Source: Globomyces pollinis-pini (Eukaryota; Chytridiomycota; Chytridiomycetes; Rhizophydiales; Globomycetaceae). From it: 21,845 nt of DNA. The first letter of the stretch is position 1, and every line of letters begins with the position of its first letter. A program made the translations under genes and the position numbers. This document shows positions 13,910 through 21,845 of the stretch, piece after piece. The notes below the pieces were generated by a model that ran no database searches, had not been told where the DNA came from, and saw only the letters and a program-made list of their open reading frames with translations. The DNA lies in assembly GCA_025399215.1 (NCBI GenBank), contig MU621373.1:1-21845 (forward strand), given 5' to 3'.

Positions 13910-15277
13910 TCACATAATAATCTTTGGTTCTGGAATACTAACAGACACAGTTTTATGTGGTAAAACAGTAGCTCCATTTAAGAAGACTTCATCAGCAATG
14001 TGTACATCTTCTCCTAGAACAGTGGTACCTTCAACTCGAGTCCATCTACCTAATGTACTACGCCATCCAAGAATACTGGAATCAATCCATCCATGACTTT
14101 TAATCTCGCATCCTTCCATTATAACACTACGACGAATACGTACACCATTACCAATCTTGACATTTGGTCCAATGACTACATTTGGACCAATTCGACAATT
14201 CTCTCCGATTTCAGCAGTAGGGTCTACCAATACATTTCCAATAAATTGTGTACCATTTTGTAATCTCTCTGGGAATTTTTTGTGAACAGAAGCCAAATAT
14301 AGACAAGTACCTGTCAAAAAGTCTTTGGGTTGACCAACGTCCATCCAAAATCCAGGTAATTCCATGGCATGCAAATTTAAATCTGCTGCCATATTAGGAA
14401 ATATATCTTTTTCAATCGAAGTTGGTTCAGGCTAAAAATTGTCAAATCATAATTATTGATTACTTTGATACGTTGTAAAATGGAAGGTGAAAAAACATAT
14501 AATCCAGCGTTAATCTTATTACTGACAAAAACAGCAGGCTTTTCCACGAATCGTTCAATAACAGAAGTATCTTCTTTACAAACCACAACACCATCTAAGA
14601 ATCAAAACACTTTAAAACAACAAAATTATACATTTTGAAGGTTCATCTACTCGGGTGACCATAATGGTACCTTCTTTTCCATGTGCATTATGAAATTTCA
14701 ACATGTCTTCAAATGGAAAATCACAAATGACATCAGAGTTCAAGACAAAAAATGGACTTTCATCCTTTTCTACCAAACATTATTATACCTAATGATTTGC
14801 ATTACTTAGTATATCGGATGCCAAGGCAAGTGGTCCAGCTACAATTAAAAGTAAGATAATAATACCAGTTCCTAATGGTTCATTTTCAATAGAGAAAGTG
14901 ATATGCACACCCAGTTCTTTTTCATATCGTTCAATAAAATCAGCCATAATCTCTGGTCGATAATTAACTGCCAATACTATATCAGTTACACCTGCCTATA
15001 TTATCAATATTTAAAATTAGATTTACTTTCACTAATGCTTCTATTTGATGTAGGATCATTGGCTTATTAGAAAATTCAACCAATGGTTTTGGTTTTGTTA
15101 ACGTTAATGGTCGCAATCTTGTACCAAACCCTGACATTAAATTCTTTTTTGATTTACCTATTGATTAAATAACAAATCGTTATACCTAGTATCAAACTAC
15201 TGATGCTTTGTTAATACCTTGAATAAGATCGTTGTTATGGTAAATTTACCTCCTACTAAAATCAACGCCTTTGTCAT
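13910..15277 (-). CDS. Mannose-1-phosphate guanylyltransferase (GDP-mannose pyrophosphorylase), 7 exons
   Basis: Cytosolic enzyme making GDP-mannose from GTP and mannose-1-phosphate for N-/O-glycosylation, GPI anchors and mannans. Exons: 15277-15250, 15130-15027, 14995-14866, 14838-14806, 14769-14632, 14594-14464, 14431-13910. They join in frame to 361 aa, the same length as yeast Psa1. The nucleotidyltransferase signature [17 protein letters not shown] is at residues 9-25, [11 protein letters not shown] follows, and FVEKP lies near residue 160. The C-terminal third is a left-handed beta-helix of hexapeptide repeats ([20 protein letters not shown]). It ends SIPEPKIIM, the conserved carboxyl terminus. 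The glycine-rich active-site loop is interrupted by a four-unit intron array right after its first glycine pair. The gene sits next to the UDP-glucose 4-epimerase, transcribed the same way. Confidence 0.95.
14770..14805 (-). other. 36-nt intron, possibly two very small units
   Basis: On the minus strand it begins GTAATG and ends TTGGTAG; removal gives [17 protein letters not shown], as the family requires. It contains one AG|GT (17 nt + 19 nt). Those pieces are probably too short to be separate introns, so I count it as single. Confidence 0.75.
15131..15249 (-). other. Four-unit tandem mini-intron array in the GDP-mannose pyrophosphorylase gene
   Basis: The exons join as [20 protein letters not shown], the invariant active-site loop, so all 119 nt are excised. 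In transcript order the units are 15218-15249 (32 nt, GTAAAT...TTCAAG), 15186-15217 (32, GTATTA...TACTAG), 15158-15185 (28, GTATAA...CAATAG) and 15131-15157 (27, GTAAAT...GTCAG). The junctions are AG|GT with no base between units, and the units share no obvious sequence beyond splice signals. Confidence 0.87.
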
Positions 15278-15495
15278 TCAAAAAGCAAAAAATTATTATT
15301 AAAAACGTTTGTACGCGAATGAAAAGAATGTCATTTCATACTTTATCAGTTGAAAGATAAATAGTGAGTAGTATGTTAGCAGTGGTTATGGTATTAATTG
15401 TATACTACAAATATTGCGTTGGGAAAAGAAATCTCTTCAATCAAACAACTCAAAGCTGAATGGAATAAATTATTGGATAAGAAAATTACGTTTCT

Positions 15496-16960
15496 TTATT
15501 TTTTATGAAATCCGTTGGGATTTTTTTGATGAAAGTTCCAGGCGGTTTCAACAATAGAATCAATAGTCTCATATTGTCGAGTCCAACCCAAAACCTCCTC
15601 AGCCTTCTCACTTGCCGCAATCAAGATATCTGGATCACCAGGTCGTCTAAACGTTAATTGCACATGTTAGAAACCTGTCCTTGATTGTTGCTGGGATTGG
15701 GTGGCCAGTAACTCGACGTGCAGCTTCAATGATTTCCAAAACTGAAAATCCTTTACCAGAACCCAGGTTAAACTTTTCGCTCTTGTTGTTCTTGATCATA
15801 TACTCTAAAGCTTTGATATGTGCACTAGCCAAATCTGTGACATGGATATAATCTCTGATACATGTTCCATCACGAGTTTTATAATCATTTCCAAAGATAT
15901 ATACTTGCTCACGTTTTCCTGCCGGAACCTACCATGAATAACGAGCAACTTACTTGTAGAATGATTGGAATGAGATGGCTTTCTGGATCATGGTCTTCAC
16001 CCAAATCACCTGCTTTATCCGCACCACAAGCATTAAAGTATCTGAGACACACATATTTTAAACCAAATGCTGCATCACACCTAATCCATTTAATATATAG
16101 CTTATAGAAATATGATTATGTAAATATTGAAATGGAAACCCAGATGTTACAAAAGAAGAGCCCTTTACCATTTAAGCATGGTTTCCACAGCTAGTTTTGT
16201 GTCTCCGTAAGGATTAATTGGGACTGTTTTGTCTTCAGCATGAATCGGCATTCTCTCGGGCATTCCAAACAGAGCGGCAGTTGAACTAAAAATAAAATAC
16301 TACGCTCGTTAAATATTTGGCAACCAAGATACCTGAACAATTTAATTGATGGAAGATATACCTATAGTTATTCAGGAGGAGTTCATACCTTTGCAATTAG
16401 TAAAATATAAAATATCTACACACCTTTGCTTTGTATTTCTGCATAGCCTGAAGTAATGTCACTGTTCCAGAAACGTTATTTTCATAATATTTCAATGGAT
16501 CAACACAAGATTCTCCAACTTCGATTGAAGCACAAAAGTGAAAGACAGCTTCAGGTTTGTGAGTGGAGAAAACACGTTCAAGATCGTCCTTGTTTCTAAT
16601 ATCGCCTGTAAAATCAGTACCGTACATCAATACCTAGACTGGTTAGTACTAATATTTACCTTGTTCAAATTTAGCAGTTGAAGGAACGGCTTCACGATGG
16701 CCCTTTGATAGATTATCAAATACGATAATTTCATATTGAGGTTGCTTTGATATTTCACGAACAAGATGAGAACCAATATAACCAGCACCACCACAAACAA
16801 GTACCTGAAAGTATTAAATTTTTACTAATTAATAAACCTAAGATATTAAGACCATAGCACGGTTACCTTCATTGATCAGTAATTTCTAAATACCTAAAAA
16901 TTAGATGCATAAACAGATGCTACATATACCTAATATTATTGTTTTATTATTTACCTTCAT
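15496..16960 (-). CDS. UDP-glucose 4-epimerase (GalE/Gal10-type), 7 exons
   Basis: Short-chain dehydrogenase-type enzyme interconverting UDP-glucose and UDP-galactose with bound NAD. Exons: 16960-16955 (only ATGAAG), 16804-16660, 16605-16424, 16299-16169, 16080-15954, 15928-15675, 15646-15496. They join in frame to 331 aa, normal length for a stand-alone epimerase; there is no fused mutarotase domain as in yeast Gal10. The Rossmann loop GGAGYIG is at residues 7-13, and the catalytic set is Ser117 (FSSTAA), Tyr142 and Lys146 (PYGDTK). RYFNACGAD and the late RRPGDPD motif are present. Three of its six intron sites are tandem mini-intron arrays, with 11 units in total. The two remaining short introns are 25 and 28 nt, and one is 88 nt. 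The gene lies upstream of, and in line with, the GDP-mannose pyrophosphorylase. Confidence 0.95.
16081..16168 (-). other. 88-nt intron in the epimerase gene with an 8-nt direct repeat at its edges
   Basis: Removal gives [29 protein letters not shown] spans the donor (exon TTAAATG|G) and recurs seven bases from the 3' end (TTAAATGGATTAG). The repeat could be a duplication left by insertion, or chance. There is no AGGT inside. Confidence 0.8.
16300..16423 (-). other. Four-unit tandem mini-intron array (third epimerase array)
   Basis: The exons join as [19 protein letters not shown], including the catalytic Ser region, so all 124 nt leave. Units in transcript order: 16389-16423 (35 nt, GTGTGT...CAAAG), 16362-16388 (27, GTATGA...TATAG), 16333-16361 (29, GTATAT...TTCAG) and 16300-16332 (33, GTATCT...CGTAG). 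The first unit ends GCAAAG, repeating the last six bases of the upstream exon. Confidence 0.87.
16606..16659 (-). other. Two-unit tandem mini-intron (second epimerase array)
   Basis: The exons join as [17 protein letters not shown]. Units in transcript order are 16634-16659 (26 nt, with a perfect TACTAAC branch site) and 16606-16633 (28 nt, TACTGAT). They abut at CTAG|GTAT. Both units alone are normal-sized introns for this genome. Confidence 0.87.
16805..16954 (-). other. Five-unit tandem mini-intron array at the epimerase start (first array)
   Basis: It follows a six-base coding exon (ATGAAG) and precedes GTACTTGTTTGT, giving [13 protein letters not shown]. Units in transcript order: 16930-16954 (25 nt), 16894-16929 (36), 16867-16893 (27), 16838-16866 (29) and 16805-16837 (33). 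They sum to the 150-nt gap exactly. The starts are GTAAAT, GTATAT, GTATTT, GTAACC and GTTTAT; the ends are TTAG, TTAG, GAAG, TTAG and TCAG. The third unit ends in AATGAAG, a second copy of the start exon. Confidence 0.83.
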
Positions 16961-17171
16961 TTTTTAAAAAAGTCAAAGGTTTGCTTTTCAGGCGTTGGAT
17001 AACTACAGCCCATTCAACTTACCACAACATTACTTAAAGAACTATTAATGGAATACTCCTTTTTATTGAAATTCATGCACATGTATTCACATACCGTTAT
17101 AGATTATAGTGTCATGTAACTGGAAGACTCTTCAAATCTTCACTAAGGAATTTGGGAGTTTTACTACGTGC

Positions 17172-18059
17172 CTATAGATTAGATTGTACGTCAACCAATA
17201 CCTTGGTAAAATATCCCCCTGCAAACATCGATGCTACCACAATCCCACAACAAGCAATAACAACGTGTGCATAGTTTGAATAATCAACCGCAGGACTCAA
17301 TAAGATTGAATCATTCATTAATGATATGTTGGATGGTGGTAAAATGTTGAATGTGCATTCTAGAATTCTAATACAAATCACAATCGAACCACAGACCATG
17401 AGAGCAAATTCAGCAAATGTCAATCGCACTAGTATACTAAATACTTGATCCGATAGTATAGCTTCTAGATCTGCATGTACAAGTACTTGTTTGTAGTATT
17501 GAATAATACCATAGATGAATCTTTGAAACAAAACGATTCCAGTGAGAATAATCACAATCACAAACCAAGATGTAACGGCATTAGACCAAAAATAGACAAA
17601 TGCAAGTAAATCATCTCTAATGGCAATAAACGAGATGGTTACAACCAATTGTATTGCGCTTGTAATCTGAACTACAAGAAAGATTCCACGTATCAATGGA
17701 TAATACTGTTTCCAATCAGATGTAATCGGATGTAATGGTGTAATTCCAACAAACAAATCCAAAAAAAATGACAGAAACGTAATACTGACCAATGTAAAAG
17801 AATAGTTGAATAAAACAATTGGGATAATGTTTGAGCGTATTTGGAGATATAAAGCCTGATTATAGTAGTAAAAGGATGTACTTGCAACAGTACATGCTAT
17901 TAATGTAACATGAGAAAACACCAAGCTTATTCTTCCCAAATAACCGCTTTTGTTTGTAAATGTAGAATGAGTCCAGTCCATTACTAATGATACCAATAAC
18001 GAGACTATAGAAAGCGCGTGAAGAGTGATAATAATCAAATCGATGGTCTTTAGATACAT
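17172..18059 (-). CDS. Orphan seven-helix membrane protein, family A
   Basis: Single-exon ORF of 295 aa with about seven hydrophobic segments; the first begins within ten residues of the start and there is no separate signal peptide. The stretch SPAVDYSNYAHVVIACCG before and in the last helix resembles PSTYSNIMFGATGSLISL in the 6966-7934 protein, and the overall spacing is similar, so I infer paralogy. There is almost no C-terminal tail. A GPCR-like role is inferred from topology only. It is divergent from the Rsp5-like gene, with 214 bp between start codons. Confidence 0.72.
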   Translation of the reverse strand: MYLKTIDLIIITLHALSIVSLLVSLVMDWTHSTFTNKSGYLGRISLVFSHVTLIACTVASTSFYYYNQALYLQIRSNIIPIVLFNYSFTLVSITFLSFFLDLFVGITPLHPITSDWKQYYPLIRGIFLVVQITSAIQLVVTISFIAIRDDLLAFVYFWSNAVTSWFVIVIILTGIVLFQRFIYGIIQYYKQVLVHADLEAILSDQVFSILVRLTFAEFALMVCGSIVICIRILECTFNILPPSNISLMNDSILLSPAVDYSNYAHVVIACCGIVVASMFAGGYFTKVLVDVQSNL

Positions 18060-18273
18060 GCTAAGAAAGCCAAAATCAATGACGTCGCGTTAGAGTCTTA
18101 TTAACATTTTTACCACTAGTAAAGGATGACTTGAGTTTATAGTTTACATCTACATTAATGATTCAATTTGAAAGGGTTTTGTTTTGGCTATGTCATACAA
18201 TTCTGTTTCTGTGGCTGTTGTGCTTTTCAAAGACATGAAATTTTCCATTTGTTTCTAACGAAATTCTAACCAA
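18060..18273. promoter_or_regulatory. Shared divergent promoter region of the seven-helix gene and the Rsp5-like gene
   Basis: 214 nt between two start codons on opposite strands, so it must drive both. It includes TGACGTCG (18080-18087), close to a CRE/bZIP-type site, 21 bp upstream of the minus-strand ATG. The functional assignment of that motif is a guess. Confidence 0.35.
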
Positions 18274-21080
<2,807 letters not shown>

Positions 21081-21620
21081 AGTATCGGTTTTTCATTTGC
21101 TATTTTACAAAAAAAACTCGCTTCATATACTATCGACGATAAGCATTTAGTTGAAAAGACCATATGACTGATATGATATCAGTAATCCAATGATATTCAA
21201 TAACATCTTCTATTTGAATTTGATGGTAATAGTCCATCCTGTATTGGTCTTGATTCCAATCGATATCTTAACAAAACAGACAGAATCAGAAACACAAATA
21301 TATACAATAAGCAGCTCATACCAAACCATTCCGTAAGATAAGATACTATGCTTCTTCATGATCAAATATTGCTAAACCAACCCGAACATACGATGGCATA
21401 CAGGTCAACTCTGATGGAAGTATTTGAGCAACATAACACCAATTCTATCAGCCATGGTTCATATCAATGATAAGATTAATTAAATGCATTGTTCATTTCA
21501 TACTATTAGTAAACAATCAAAAAATGAACAATTAGACAAGCAATGTCATTATCAAATCGTAAACAAAGAAACTCACATAAAAAGGAGATAAATAATTCAA
21601 TGTCTTTACAGCTTTAAGCA
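21081..21620. other. Intergenic region, 540 nt
   Basis: No ORF with coding character is seen. It holds the 3' UTR of the Rsp5-like gene, the 11-bp inverted repeat listed separately and the promoter of the downstream secreted-protein gene. Confidence 0.5.
21488..21532. repeat. 11-bp perfect inverted repeat with 23-nt loop
   Basis: ATTGTTCATTT at 21488-21498 is the reverse complement of AAATGAACAAT at 21522-21532. It could form a hairpin or be a paired binding site about 90-130 bp upstream of the next ATG. The stem is AT-rich, so chance is possible. Confidence 0.4.
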
Positions 21621-21845
21621 ATGAAATTCGAAATTCTTGGGTTATTATTGTTGGCAGTTAACGCGAAACCATACGGATATGGTAATTTTCAGTTTAAAAT
21701 GCTTATCAATAGGGAAACCATCCACGACAACTACCACTACTACCACTACTACCACCACTACTACTACGGAATGCACTGGTTATGGATGCCGTAAGCACAC
21801 TTTATAATTTAAGCTTTAGCTAAACGTACCACCACTACCACCACT
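21621..21845 (+). CDS. Secreted Thr-rich, Cys-containing surface-type protein (3' partial)
   Basis: The ATG at 21621 opens a signal peptide (MKFEILGLLLLAVNA, likely cut before KPYGYG). Exons visible: 21621-21681, 21713-21790 and 21820 to the window end. The introns are 31 nt (21682-21712, GTAATT...CAATAG) and 29 nt (21791-21819, GTAAGC...CTTTAG). The mature part has 15 consecutive Thr, then ECTGYGCPKR, then a new Thr run cut by the window edge. This suggests a repeat of Thr linkers and small Cys modules, as in O-mannosylated wall or mucin-like proteins. The full length and number of modules cannot be seen. The family is not recognised. Confidence 0.7.
21724..21768 (+). repeat. ACN triplet run coding for 15 threonines
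   Basis: Fifteen Thr codons in a row, mostly ACC and ACT, form an imperfect trinucleotide microsatellite inside the secreted-protein gene. A similar run restarts at 21827 and leaves the window. Such runs often vary in length between strains. Confidence 0.85.

Noticed and set aside
14770..14805. A two-unit array (17 + 19 nt) in the pyrophosphorylase gene
   Set aside because: The pieces are shorter than any single intron in the window; a single 36-nt intron fits the size range.
16397..16630. Separate gene starting [16 protein letters not shown] within the epimerase
   Set aside because: Its first residues come from a mini-intron unit; the rest is epimerase exon 3.

Overview
The window is intron-rich, AT-rich nuclear DNA from a eukaryote, most likely a fungus or a close relative. 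Evidence for this is a Rsp5/Pub1-type HECT ligase (C2, three WW, HECT), a 361-codon GDP-mannose pyrophosphorylase of Psa1 type, a YCF1/MRP-type ABCC transporter, compact gene spacing and families of orphan seven-helix proteins. The standard genetic code fits every gene (TAA and TGA stops, none in frame). I cannot name the lineage.

Layout, left to right: (1) the 3' part of a Thr/Glu/Pro-rich single-pass membrane protein with two NPxY motifs (+); (2) an ABCC transporter of 14 exons (+); (3) a cluster of three seven-helix proteins (6966-10544; -, +, -); (4) a minus-strand run of RBM25-like splicing factor, VTT/TVP38-like membrane protein, GDP-mannose pyrophosphorylase, UDP-glucose 4-epimerase and a fourth seven-helix protein (10834-18059); (5) a divergent Rsp5-like ubiquitin ligase (+, 18274-21080); (6) the 5' end of a secreted Thr-rich, Cys-containing protein (+), running off the window.

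The gene models were rebuilt by hand by matching reading frame and conserved protein motifs across each junction. They need about 51 intron sites. Most introns are extremely short, 24-37 nt, begin GTA and carry a branch-site-like CTAAC/TTAAC close to the 3' AG.

The most striking observation is that at seven sites the intervening sequence is a head-to-tail concatemer of two to five such mini-introns. The units abut at AG|GT with zero-length exons (24 units in all). Protein conservation across the sites shows that the whole concatemer must leave the mRNA. Arrays of four or five units occur in the ABCC transporter, the pyrophosphorylase and (twice) the epimerase. Arrays of two or three occur in the transporter, the epimerase and the ligase. 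The architecture predicts either stepwise (recursive) splicing of mini-introns or removal in one step, and suggests intron gain next to existing introns. The splicing order and the origin are inferences.

Functionally the neighbours are mostly housekeeping: vacuolar conjugate export, nucleotide-sugar supply (GDP-mannose and UDP-galactose enzymes side by side), splicing and ubiquitination. They are interspersed with lineage-specific membrane and surface proteins. I saw no tRNA, rRNA, transposon or CRISPR array.
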